This document shows positions 48,590 through 57,212 of a DNA stretch of 64,000 nt, piece by piece. The DNA lies in the NCBI RefSeq assembly GCF_016595505.1, contig NZ_JAENIL010000015.1, forward strand, positions 1 through 64,000, given 5' to 3'. Within the stretch, counting starts at the first letter, position 1. Each line of letters opens with the position of its first letter. The DNA is from Pelagicoccus mobilis. GTDB taxonomy: Bacteria; Verrucomicrobiota; Verrucomicrobiia; Opitutales; Opitutaceae. The notes below the pieces were generated by a model, which worked only from the letters and a program-made list of their open reading frames with translations, was not told where the DNA came from and did no database searches. Position numbers and translations under genes: made by a program.

Positions 48590-49765
48590 CTACTTCACGT
48601 ACTCCAGCAACCAGTCCGCCACGCCTCCGGAACTCGGCTTATCGAGTAATTCTCGAAGCTCAGCCGCCCAGTTACGCGTCTGCTTAATGCGATCCACATT
48701 CTCGATACAGTCCATGATCTCTGCGGCGAGCTTCTTTCGCGTTGCCGCTCCCTGGATGTACTCCGGATAAAGCGGCTTATCCAAAAGCAAGTTAGCGATT
48801 CCGATATACTTCACCTTCACCAGCACGCGAGCCATCACATAGGTCAACGGGTGTGTCCGGTATGCCACTACACCAGGAATATTAGCCAAGGCGCAATTCA
48901 GCGACATCGTCCCGGAACTAGTCAACACCGCCCGAGCTCCGATCGAATCCGTATTCGGTCGCAAAGTAATTCGCTCCGCCACATCAGGGAATTTCTCCAG
49001 AATGCTCTCCAGCAGAACCTTCAACTCCTCCGAGGCATAAATACAGACCGCCTCCAACTTCGACTTGCTCTTCAGGCACTCGCTGAAAGCTGCAAACAAA
49101 TCCGGAGCGATTCGACCAATCGCCGCCTTACGACTCCCCGGCAGCAAAAGAATAGGCCCACTCGGGTCGTAGCTCACCGGAAGGTCGTAATCGCTAGAAA
49201 GAAACGGATGCCCCACAAACCGCGTCTCAAGCTGCGTCCCCTCAAAAACGTCTACCTCGAACGGAAAGATAACCGCTAGCGAGTCGAGAATCTTGGCCAT
49301 GGAGAACTTCCGCTTTTCCTTCCAAGCCCAAACCTGAGGACTTATGTAGTAAAGTAAACGCGTCGCTCCTCCCGAACGATGCGAAACGCCCTCGTCAGCC
49401 AGACGTTGAGCGATCCGCAGGTTCATCCCAGGGTAATCCACAAACACGACCGCCTTCGGCCGATGCTCCTTAATCCAGCCAACGATTTCGTCGAACAAGG
49501 CTTTCAACTCCTTGTAATTCTTCAGGACCTCGACGAATCCAACAACTGAATACTGCGTCAAGTCGAAGAGCAATTGAGCTCCCGCCGCCTTCAAATGACG
49601 CCCCCCGACCGCGCACACCTTTAAGCTCTCGTTTTGCGCAAGGGCAGACTTGACCATGCGAGCCGCATGCTCGTCGCCAGAATGCTCGCCAGCAATCACC
49701 AACACGTCCACTCCCCCCGTCTCAGGAGGAGCGAACGAAAAACCTAACTCTCGAGAATCGGACAT
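48590..49765 (-). CDS. lpxB: Lipid-A-disaccharide synthase
   Basis: 391 residues. Joins two acyl-glucosamine units during lipid A synthesis. Family GT19 signs: VLVIAGEHSGDEHAARMV (about 20-37), QYSVVGFVEVL (about 69-79), VVFVDYPGMNLRIAQRL, YYISPQVWAWKEKR, LLLPGSRKAAI and LTSSGTMSLNCAL. It follows an oxidoreductase gene by 6 bp. Its presence shows that the cell makes lipid A. Confidence 0.93.
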   Translation of the reverse strand: MSDSRELGFSFAPPETGGVDVLVIAGEHSGDEHAARMVKSALAQNESLKVCAVGGRHLKAAGAQLLFDLTQYSVVGFVEVLKNYKELKALFDEIVGWIKEHRPKAVVFVDYPGMNLRIAQRLADEGVSHRSGGATRLLYYISPQVWAWKEKRKFSMAKILDSLAVIFPFEVDVFEGTQLETRFVGHPFLSSDYDLPVSYDPSGPILLLPGSRKAAIGRIAPDLFAAFSECLKSKSKLEAVCIYASEELKVLLESILEKFPDVAERITLRPNTDSIGARAVLTSSGTMSLNCALANIPGVVAYRTHPLTYVMARVLVKVKYIGIANLLLDKPLYPEYIQGAATRKKLAAEIMDCIENVDRIKQTRNWAAELRELLDKPSSGGVADWLLEYVK

Positions 49766-49771
49766 CTAGAC

Positions 49772-50704
49772 TTACATCGACGCACGCTCGCGGATCTGCT
49801 GCGTAATCGTGATTGCCAATTCCAAAGCCGTCTTACCAAGCTCTCCGCCCACCTTCGGTTGCTTACGCTCGTTCACGCTTTCAACGAAACTCGCCAACTC
49901 GAGCTTAAGCGGCTCACCCTTTTCAATAGGCACTTCCGACTTCTTCATCTGCCCACCATCAATCTTCACGACATGGCCCGCCTGATTCATGAAATCGAGC
50001 GACAAGTACCCACTCGGCTGGAAAACTCTAATTTCACGCAGTTTCTTGCTGCTCACTCGACTCGTATTCAAATTTGCGACACAACCATTCTCAAATTCGA
50101 TTCGAGCATTTGCGATATCCTCAGTTGGCGACAACGCGCTCACCCCAACACTCTGCACGAGTTTCACCGGCGACTTCACAAGCTGCAGAACGATCCCAAT
50201 GTCATGAATCATCAAGTCGAGCGTCACGCCAACTTCCGTTCCTCTTGGCTGAAACGGAGCTAATCGGTCCGCCGTTATGAACTTTGGAGCTACAACCGCT
50301 TCTTCCAAAAAGCTCATCACCGGATTGAAGTGCTCAATATGACCTACTTGCACGAGCAGGTCAGCTTGCTTCGCTTTTTCAAGGATGTCCGCCGCCTCCT
50401 CGAGGCTTTGACAAATCGGCTTTTCGATCAACAGATGACACCCAGCTTCGAGTAACGGCAAAGCAACCTGATGGTGCTTGTCGGTCGGAACGACAATGCT
50501 CACAGCATCACAAGCAGCCCCGAGCTCCTCGATCGTAGAAAAGACCGGACAGCCAAACTTCTCGGAAATCTCTGCGGCACGCTCTGTATTCGTCTCGAAA
50601 ATACCCGCGAGCTCCACGTTTTCGAGCTCACTGTAGATACGAGCATGGTGTTGGCCAAGGTAGCCGACTCCGGCTACGCCACATTTTAGTTTGTTTTCGC
50701 TCAT
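49772..50704 (-). CDS. Gfo/Idh/MocA oxidoreductase in the lol-lpxB cluster
   Basis: 310 residues. Rossmann opening CGVAGVGYLGQHHARIY (about 8-24), the signature EKPICQS with active-site Lys (about 94-100), HIEHFNPV, where His marks the catalytic part, and LDLMIHDIG with the Asp and His of the family. Not close to the 23.5 kb member. Its position between lolD and lpxB (23 and 6 bp gaps) suggests a lipid A or envelope-sugar role; the UDP-GlcNAc 3-dehydrogenase GnnA is a member of this family beside lpx genes in some bacteria, but no GnnB aminotransferase is here, so this is only a guess. Confidence 0.8.
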   Translation of the reverse strand: MSENKLKCGVAGVGYLGQHHARIYSELENVELAGIFETNTERAAEISEKFGCPVFSTIEELGAACDAVSIVVPTDKHHQVALPLLEAGCHLLIEKPICQSLEEAADILEKAKQADLLVQVGHIEHFNPVMSFLEEAVVAPKFITADRLAPFQPRGTEVGVTLDLMIHDIGIVLQLVKSPVKLVQSVGVSALSPTEDIANARIEFENGCVANLNTSRVSSKKLREIRVFQPSGYLSLDFMNQAGHVVKIDGGQMKKSEVPIEKGEPLKLELASFVESVNERKQPKVGGELGKTALELAITITQQIRERASM

Positions 50705-50726
50705 CGTGATTATTGGGTGAAAAGTG

Positions 50727-51404
50727 TTAGTGTATTTGTCCGTGTGAAAGAGTTAGCTTGCGATTGGCTCGACTCGCGTGATCCGGGTTGTGCGTCACCA
50801 AAACAAGGGCTGTCTGCGTCTCTCCGCAAAGTCCCTGCAAAAGATCCATCACCACCTCGCCTGTCGCTTCATCTAGATTTCCAGTAGGCTCGTCAGCAAG
50901 CACTAGCTTGGGGTTCGTCAACAACGCTCTCGCGATCGCAACACGCTGCTTCTCCCCACCGGACAAAGTACCGGGCAACTGATGACAACGATCTCCAAGA
51001 CCTACCTTGCCCAACAGAGTCTTCGCATCCTCTACATCTTCCGTGCTCAGACCGCCATTCACAATGCGACGGCTCATCAGCACGTTTTGCAAAGTATCAA
51101 TTTCCGGAACAAGATAGTAAGACTGAAATACGATCCCCAGAAAAGCCCCTCGCCGTCGAGCCAGCTCGTTTCGTCCCAGCGTAGAGATCGATTGGCCACC
51201 CCATTTTACGTATCCAGAATCCGGCGACTCGATCCCTGCCAAAACATTCAGCAGCGTCGTTTTCCCGCAACCGGACTCTCCTTGAATACTGACAAACTCC
51301 CCTGCGTCGATCGACAGGTTCAGTGACTCAAGCACCTTCAGCGACACCTCTCCAGTCCGGTAGGTCTTCGCGATATCGCCAGCCTGGATCACCGCATCAC
51401 TCAC
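50727..51404 (-). CDS. lolD: Lipoprotein-releasing ABC ATPase LolD
   Basis: 225 residues from the GTG at 51404, which overlaps the end of lolE by 8 bp; a longer frame is open but only reads back through lolE. Walker A QGESGCGKTTLLNVLAG (about 37-53), Q-loop VFQSYYLVPE, signature LSGGEKQRVAIARAL, Walker B LVLADEPTGNLD, switch His in LVTHNPDHA. Energises release of lipoproteins from the inner membrane with the membrane subunit LolE. Confidence 0.92.
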   Translation of the reverse strand: MSDAVIQAGDIAKTYRTGEVSLKVLESLNLSIDAGEFVSIQGESGCGKTTLLNVLAGIESPDSGYVKWGGQSISTLGRNELARRRGAFLGIVFQSYYLVPEIDTLQNVLMSRRIVNGGLSTEDVEDAKTLLGKVGLGDRCHQLPGTLSGGEKQRVAIARALLTNPKLVLADEPTGNLDEATGEVVMDLLQGLCGETQTALVLVTHNPDHASRANRKLTLSHGQIH

Positions 51405-52626
51405 TACGCAACGCCTCCGCAGGCTTGAGCCACCCAGCTTTAAGAGCCGGCACCAGACCAGCCAATGTAGCAATCGAGACCGTAAGCACCGCGATCACAA
51501 TCAAATCCACCTTATCGTAATGGACGGGCAAACGAGAAAAGAAGTAGAACTGCATACTTTGCTCCTTACCCCCCATCATCGCGAACAGAGCATTCGTGAT
51601 TTGGTCTCTAAAACTAAGCACAGTAAAACTCAGCAAATAGCCGATCGCAGTTCCCACAACCCCCACCGAAAAACCCTGCAAGCAAAAACAGGATACGATC
51701 TGCCGACTGCTCGCTCCCATCGAGGTAAACAAGCCGATCTCACGTGTCTTCTTGACCACGGAAGTAAACAGCGACGTAGCGATCGAAAAGGAGGCAACCA
51801 AGATAATGATCAGCAAAATGAAAAACATCATTCGCTTTTCAAACTGGATGATCGCGAGATACTCCGCATTGCTCTCGATCCAAGTCGACACTCGAAACGG
51901 CGCCTCAAAACGCTCCTGCAGCCTTACCGCCGCCTCATCTGGATCAACCCCCTCTTTGAGCTTAACCTTGATCGTATGCACGCCATCCCCCAAGCCATAC
52001 AGATCCTGCATCGTCCGCAGCGTGCTGATGATCGTATTTTCGTCGATCTTGGCGAAATCAGTTTTGAATACGCCCACAACCGTCAGAAGCTTAGGCAACA
52101 AGACCTCATCCTGCTTTAGTCGCTCGATCATCAGCGGTGTATAAACGTCCACTTCATCGCCCACACGCAGCCGCAAGGTATTCGCAACGCCCGAACTGAT
52201 CAAAATCGAATCATCATCAAGATCGTCCAAGGATCCTGAATACACATAGCGATCGATCGGCACGACTCCTCTCTCCCGCTCGATGTCGATCCCTTGAATC
52301 TGCGGCACAATTGGGCGGTTTCCCGCTTTCAACATCACCATCCCGAAGGCAGAAGGCGCTGCAGACTCGACGAGCTCAGATGACTCGAGCAGGTCCATCT
52401 TCTCCTCGTAGTCGTCAAATATCCGGCCGTTCATGACCTTCAGGTCGCCAGTCGTCTCAGAGACGACCTCACGAATAGCGTGCCCGAAGCCATTAAAAAC
52501 GCTCAGCACCACTACCAAAGCCATAGTGCCAAGCACCACGCCCGTGACCGACATCACAGTAAAAAACGGCAAACGCTTTCCTTTTGGAAAGGTGTGACGA
52601 ATCGCGATGTATAGATACCAAGGCAT
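51397..52626 (-). CDS. lolE: Lipoprotein-releasing permease LolC/LolE
   Basis: 409 residues. Four membrane segments in the usual 1+3 arrangement: one at about 22-44 (FFTVMSVTGVVLGTMALVVV), a large periplasmic domain of about 220 residues, then FILLIIILVASFSIATSLFT, LQGFSVGVVGTAIGYLLSF and IVIAVLTVSIATLAGLVPAL. Ends in the family's PAEALRSE. A single LolC/E-type protein, so the transporter may be a homodimer. It overlaps lolD by 8 bp, and lysS lies upstream on the same strand. Confidence 0.9.
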   Translation of the reverse strand: MPWYLYIAIRHTFPKGKRLPFFTVMSVTGVVLGTMALVVVLSVFNGFGHAIREVVSETTGDLKVMNGRIFDDYEEKMDLLESSELVESAAPSAFGMVMLKAGNRPIVPQIQGIDIERERGVVPIDRYVYSGSLDDLDDDSILISSGVANTLRLRVGDEVDVYTPLMIERLKQDEVLLPKLLTVVGVFKTDFAKIDENTIISTLRTMQDLYGLGDGVHTIKVKLKEGVDPDEAAVRLQERFEAPFRVSTWIESNAEYLAIIQFEKRMMFFILLIIILVASFSIATSLFTSVVKKTREIGLFTSMGASSRQIVSCFCLQGFSVGVVGTAIGYLLSFTVLSFRDQITNALFAMMGGKEQSMQFYFFSRLPVHYDKVDLIVIAVLTVSIATLAGLVPALKAGWLKPAEALRSE

Positions 52627-52766
52627 TGGCCAGCTAGAATTAGTAAGCGGCGGCGGGAAGCAAGGCTAGATATGAGGCGGTTCGGCCTCCCCGAAGACGC
52701 GCAAAAAGAAAGGACGCCTTCGAAAAGACGTCCCATCTGAAAAATAGTTCCGTATCCGAGCTCCCC

Positions 52767-54233
52767 TTACGAACGAAGCTGCGGGTAGAGAATTACGTCA
52801 CGGATGTTTTCCGCTTCGGTCAACAGGATCACGATACGATCGATCCCCATGCCGAGACCGCCTGCTGGAGGCATCCCGTATTCGAGCGTTTCGAGGAAAT
52901 CGTCGTCGATGTCCTGCGTTTCCTCGCCGGCTTGCTTCTCAAACATCTCACGCTGCACGTCCGGATCGTTCTGCTCGGAATACGCTGGAGCAATCTCCAT
53001 GCCGCCAATGCAGAGCTCGAACACGTCGATCGTAGAATCGTCATCCTTGGTCAGCTTAGCCAGAGGGCAAAGCTCCTTTGGCAGGTGCGTCACGAATGTT
53101 GGCTGAATGAGGTTCGGCTCGATGAGCTTGCCAAAGACCTCGTTGGAGACCTCGTAATCTTCCCAGTCGGGCTGGCAGTCGAGGCCGAGCTCCTTGGTCT
53201 TAGCCAGTTTCTCCTCCTTGGTCTTGGAAAACCAATCCGGATCGCCGACCTTCTCGCAGACGAGATCCTTGTACTTGGCTTCCTTCCACTCGCCCATGAA
53301 ATCGATGACTTCGCCATCCGGCATCTTGATCTCCTTGCCGCCGAGCACGTCGGTGACGAGGTGGCGAATCAAGCCCTGGATAAGCTCCATCATGCCACGG
53401 TAGTCAGAGTACGCTTGGTACACTTCCAACATCGTGAACTCAGGGTTGTGGCGACGAGAGATTCCCTCGTTTCGGAAATTGCGTCCAATTTCGTACACGC
53501 GATCAAATCCACCAACGAGCAAACGCTTCAAGTAGAGCTCCAGAGAGATTCGCATGAAGAAATCGCGATCGAGCGTATTGTGGTGCGTCACGAATGGCTT
53601 CGCGGCAGCCCCGCCAGCGATGTTCTGAAAAACAGGCGTTTCTACTTCTAGAAAAGAACGCTCTTCCAAGTAACGCCGGATTCCGCTGAGGATGCGGCTT
53701 CTATTAAAGAAGCGCTCACGGGATTCCTTGTTCATGATCAGGTCGAGGTGACGCTGACGGTACTTTTGCTCCGCGTCAGTTAGACCATGAAACTTCTCCG
53801 GGAGCGGACGGAGCGACTTGGAGACCAGGGCGTACTTCGAAGCTCGAATACTGATCTCGCCTGTCTTCGTCTGGAATAGCTGCCCCTCGATTCCGATGAT
53901 ATCTCCAAGATCCAGCTTCTTAAACTCCGCGTACTCCTCTTCGCCGATACCGTCGAGGCGAACGTAGACCTGGATGATTCCGGTCTGGTCCTGGATTTTG
54001 ATGAACTGAGCCTTCCCCATCTTGCGTCTCACCGTCAAGCGGCCAGCCACACTCACAGTCGGCTGATCTTCCGGCTCGGCTCCCTCCACGAATGCCGCTA
54101 CCGCCTCGGTCGCGAAATGCGTCGGCTGAAATTCGGTACGAAATGGGTCCACGCCTTTTTCGCGCAGGTCCGCAAGCTTTTGGCGGCGCACTGCCAATTG
54201 GTCGTGGGAAATATCGGACAAGTTTGAGCTCAT
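52767..54233 (-). CDS. lysS: Lysyl-tRNA synthetase, class II
   Basis: 488 residues from the ATG at 54233, which gives the usual length; the frame continues 30 codons upstream. N-terminal OB-fold anticodon domain (VSVAGRLTVRRKMGKAQF, about 60-77), class II motif 1 (SGIRRYLEERSFLEVETPVF), motif 2 (YEIGRNFRNEGISRRHNPEFT, read as two pieces YEIGRNFRNEG and RHNPEFTMLE) and motif 3 (GLGMGIDRIVILLT). Charges tRNA-Lys. Strand and spacing suggest it heads the lol-lpxB-lepB run. Confidence 0.95.
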   Translation of the reverse strand: MSSNLSDISHDQLAVRRQKLADLREKGVDPFRTEFQPTHFATEAVAAFVEGAEPEDQPTVSVAGRLTVRRKMGKAQFIKIQDQTGIIQVYVRLDGIGEEEYAEFKKLDLGDIIGIEGQLFQTKTGEISIRASKYALVSKSLRPLPEKFHGLTDAEQKYRQRHLDLIMNKESRERFFNRSRILSGIRRYLEERSFLEVETPVFQNIAGGAAAKPFVTHHNTLDRDFFMRISLELYLKRLLVGGFDRVYEIGRNFRNEGISRRHNPEFTMLEVYQAYSDYRGMMELIQGLIRHLVTDVLGGKEIKMPDGEVIDFMGEWKEAKYKDLVCEKVGDPDWFSKTKEEKLAKTKELGLDCQPDWEDYEVSNEVFGKLIEPNLIQPTFVTHLPKELCPLAKLTKDDDSTIDVFELCIGGMEIAPAYSEQNDPDVQREMFEKQAGEETQDIDDDFLETLEYGMPPAGGLGMGIDRIVILLTEAENIRDVILYPQLRS

Positions 54234-54375
54234 AATCGTAAACGAGAGGATTAGGCGACTCGTCGCCAAAAGATCAAAGCCTTTCTTCCCGCCGTCGCGC
54301 TGCAGGTAAGGATTGTTGCTCATAAAGCATTTGAGGATTGAGTTTTCCTAATACCGACTAATCTCAAGCACCCTT

Positions 54376-55248
54376 ATGACTACGCGTAAGCCAAACTGGC
54401 TCCGAGCAAAGCTACCAAGCGGCAAGCAATATAGCGAGGTCCGCAAGATGATCGACAACGGCGGACTGCACACCGTTTGTCAAAGCGCTCAATGCCCCAA
54501 CATGGGCGAATGCTGGTCTCGTGGCACAGCCACCTTGATGATCCTGGGCAACATCTGTACGCGTTCCTGCAATTTCTGCGCGATCCAAACCGGTCGCCCC
54601 ACCGAGTACGATATCGGTGAACCCGCCAAAGTCGCTGAAGCCGTCGCCTCCATGAATCTCCGCCACGCGGTGATCACCTCCGTCACTCGCGACGAACTCA
54701 AGGACGGTGGAGCTTCCGTGTGGGCCGCAACCATCCGCGCCATCCGGCACCGCTGCCCGGACGTAGCCATCGAAGTCCTCACTCCAGACTTCCGCGGAAA
54801 GACTGACCAGCTCGACATCGTGCTCGATGCGGAACCAGACATCTTTAACCACAACGTCGAAACCGTAGAACGCCTGCAAAAGCCTGTTCGCGTGCAGGCC
54901 CGCTACGAACGCTCCTTCAAGGTACTCGAACATGCCGCCAAGCGAGGCTTCGTCACCAAGTCCGGTCTCATGCTTGGCCTCGGAGAAACCAAGGAAGAAG
55001 TCGAGCAGACGATGCGCGACCTTCGCGAGATCGACACCAAAATCCTCACTCTCGGGCAATACCTCCAGCCTACCAGCAAACACCTGCCAGTGGAACGCTG
55101 GGTTACGCCTGAAGAATTCGAAGCCTACAAAACCTACGGCGAATCGATCGGCTACACCAAGGTGGAATCCGGCCCCCTCGTTCGCTCCTCCTACCACGCC
55201 GACGAACAGTCATCGCACTTCACCGGAGTCGAAAAACTGAGAGCCTAA
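54376..55248 (+). CDS. lipA: Lipoyl synthase
   Basis: 290 residues. Radical SAM enzyme that inserts two sulfurs into the octanoyl group of lipoyl domains. The auxiliary cluster cysteines CQSAQCPNMGEC are Cys35, Cys40 and Cys46, and the radical SAM motif CTRSCNFC has Cys61, Cys65 and Cys68, all in the right order. GATLMILG-like ATLMILGNI and the C-terminal RSSYHADEQ (cluster Ser) are also typical. lipB is not in the window. ridA follows on the same strand after 49 bp. Confidence 0.95.
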   Translation: MTTRKPNWLRAKLPSGKQYSEVRKMIDNGGLHTVCQSAQCPNMGECWSRGTATLMILGNICTRSCNFCAIQTGRPTEYDIGEPAKVAEAVASMNLRHAVITSVTRDELKDGGASVWAATIRAIRHRCPDVAIEVLTPDFRGKTDQLDIVLDAEPDIFNHNVETVERLQKPVRVQARYERSFKVLEHAAKRGFVTKSGLMLGLGETKEEVEQTMRDLREIDTKILTLGQYLQPTSKHLPVERWVTPEEFEAYKTYGESIGYTKVESGPLVRSSYHADEQSSHFTGVEKLRA

Positions 55249-55297
55249 AACAGCCCGCCCTCCAACAACTCCCGCCGAACGCTTCCTCTCCCCAAAA

Positions 55298-55759
55298 ATG
55301 ATTGAATCACTACTCTCGAAACTCGAAGCCCTCGGCCTCTCCCTTCCAGCTGCTGGCGAAGTAAAGGGCAACTACCTGCCTTACGCGATCAGCGGAAACC
55401 TGCTCTCGCTCTCCGGCAGCCTGCCAGTCAAGGACGGCGCCATAATCACTGGGCGAATCGGAGGAGACCTAAGCATCGAAGACGGCTACGAAGCGGCGCG
55501 CTGGTGCTTCCTGAACGCCCTCGCCCACGCCAGAGTCGCAACAGAGGACTTCGAAAAATTCAGTCGCGTTCTCCATATCGACGGATTCGTAAACGGAGTA
55601 GACGGCTTTACCGACGCCCCAAAAATCATCAACGGAGCCTCCGACCTCTCCGTGGAACTGTTTGGCGACGCCGGCCGCCACACTCGAGTGGCCCTATCCT
55701 CAAACGGGCTGCCCCTCAACTCAGCCGTGGAGACACGCGTGCTCATTGAGCTTAAATGA
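55298..55759 (+). CDS. RidA/YjgF family protein
   Basis: 153 residues. Small trimeric enamine/imine deaminase family. Recognisable blocks: LSLSGSLPVKDG, GDLSIEDGYEAARWCFLNALAHA, VLHIDGFVNGVDGFTDAPKIINGASDL and the C-terminal ETRVLIEL, with the Arg that binds substrate carboxylates in RidA. It belongs to the longer YjgF-like group (about 150 residues) rather than to the 130-residue RidA proper, so the name of the substrate is uncertain. Confidence 0.85.
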   Translation: MIESLLSKLEALGLSLPAAGEVKGNYLPYAISGNLLSLSGSLPVKDGAIITGRIGGDLSIEDGYEAARWCFLNALAHARVATEDFEKFSRVLHIDGFVNGVDGFTDAPKIINGASDLSVELFGDAGRHTRVALSSNGLPLNSAVETRVLIELK

Positions 55760-56397
55760 ACGCTTAGGAACCGCCTCCAAACATAACCACTAGGCCCTCA
55801 ACGGCTTCCAGAAGCCGATACGCTTCCTCCCCGATCGCCACCAGACACCCTACTTTATTAAAATAATTGTCTCCAATTCCGGATACGACCCCAGCCCCTC
55901 CCAAAGCCCTAAACAAAAGGGATGAAGCAGAAAGCCGCCCCCTCGAGCGAATTAAACATTTAAGCAAAACACCCCTTTAAAATGGATCTTTCTCAGCTCG
56001 TTATTGACAAACATTCGCAGCTCCTACAAGTGAAGGAATTAAGGAAGCGCTAAAGACTTGCAGTCACCCCACCGCAGCGCCTTTTTGTTCAGCTTTCTCC
56101 AGTTTTCCACCCCCCAACAACCCAGTTCCCCTTTGATCCCAGAAAAGTTCACCTTAGTTTCCGTTGCTTCTCCTGGCCGAGAACTGAACCCAGCAACGCC
56201 CAACACCCCGCCAAACCAGTCTCCAACCGAGCCCCTTTTGGCCGACAGGAGAAACTATTAGCATTTCCGATTTCCCGTATTAACAGGCCCGCTAACTGCG
56301 GTTTCGGCTTTCGCAGCAGCAGCATCGGGCGCAACCCACCCTAAAGTTTCAAGACTATAGCTATCGAAAATCCTTACGACTAAACGTAGACCGTACT
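55760..56397. other. 638-bp gene-free region before the DUF3450 operon
   Basis: No credible gene. A perfect hairpin CGGCTT-CCAG-AAGCCG is at 55802-55817, just after ridA, and could be a weak terminator (no T-run). A TTGACA is at 56004-56009, but no good -10 follows at the right distance. The stretch from about 56100 to 56340 is C/T-rich, GC-poor and without repeats. The promoter of the DUF3450 operon must be in here, and a long 5' leader is possible. Confidence 0.4.
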
Positions 56398-57174
56398 ATG
56401 ACTAAGAACAAAGTAGTAAAGTTAATCGCCGCGGGTATCGCACTCGCCGGCACAGCCGCACTCAGCGCGGCGCCTCAACTCGCAGAAACGCGTTCAACCC
56501 TAAAAGAATGGGTAGAACTCAAGAAAATCGTTTCCGAGGAGAAGAACGACTGGGCTGTCGAAAAACAGACGCTCCAGGAATCGATCGAGCTCCTCGAAGA
56601 CGAAATCGAAAAGATCGAAACAGCGATCGAGTCCTACGAGGCTGAAGCGACTGACGCAGAAAAGGCTCGTGACGACCTCACTGCGGAAGAAAACGAACTC
56701 AAGCAAGCGTCCGCGATCATCAAGACTGAGATCGTAGACCTCGAAGCCGCCGTACTCGACATCGTCAAGTACCTCCCGACTTCCCTCCAAGACAAGCTAT
56801 CCATCATCACTCAGCGCATCCCTAAGACGAAGCGTGAAATGGACGCTTCCACTCTTTCAGTTCGCGTGATGAACATCATCGGTGTTCTTACCGAAATCGA
56901 AAAGTTCAACAGCCAGCTCACCGTCGTGAACGAAATCAGCGACATCAAGGGCGAGCGCGTCCGTGTTGACACTCTCTACGTTGGTCTCTCCATCGCTTAC
57001 TACGTCGACGGTACACGAAGCGAAGCAGGCTACATGGTTCCGGCTAAGGACGGCTGGAAGCGTTTCGAAGACAATTCACTCGCTAACGACATCGCCGACG
57101 CAGTCGCCATGCAGAAGCGCGAAGCGACAGTACGCTTCGTCGACCTCCCACTCACCGTTACGGAAGTCGAATAA
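56398..57174 (+). CDS. DUF3450 periplasmic coiled-coil protein
   Basis: 258 residues. Signal peptide (LIAAGIALAGTAALSAAP, about 9-26), a long coiled coil (residues about 30-115 with LQESIELLEDEIEKIETAIE and DLTAEENELKQAS), then the DUF3450 C-terminal part (LQDKLSIITQRIPKTKRE, LSVRVMNIIGVLTEIEKFN, LYVGLSIAYYVDG, GYMVPAKDGWKRF). DUF3450 genes are the first gene of TonB2-like clusters in Vibrio and relatives. Opens the operon here; probably works with the ExbB-like protein. Confidence 0.88.
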   Translation: MTKNKVVKLIAAGIALAGTAALSAAPQLAETRSTLKEWVELKKIVSEEKNDWAVEKQTLQESIELLEDEIEKIETAIESYEAEATDAEKARDDLTAEENELKQASAIIKTEIVDLEAAVLDIVKYLPTSLQDKLSIITQRIPKTKREMDASTLSVRVMNIIGVLTEIEKFNSQLTVVNEISDIKGERVRVDTLYVGLSIAYYVDGTRSEAGYMVPAKDGWKRFEDNSLANDIADAVAMQKREATVRFVDLPLTVTEVE

Positions 57175-57212
57175 GCACGTACTCGAAACCACTTCAAAAG
57201 GATCAATTTTAG

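Noticed and set aside
54234-54323. 30-residue extension of LysS
   Set aside because: It has no relation to the OB-fold domain and would exceed the normal length.
56004-56009. TTGACA as a sigma-70 -35 box
   Set aside because: No acceptable -10 element lies 16-18 bp downstream.
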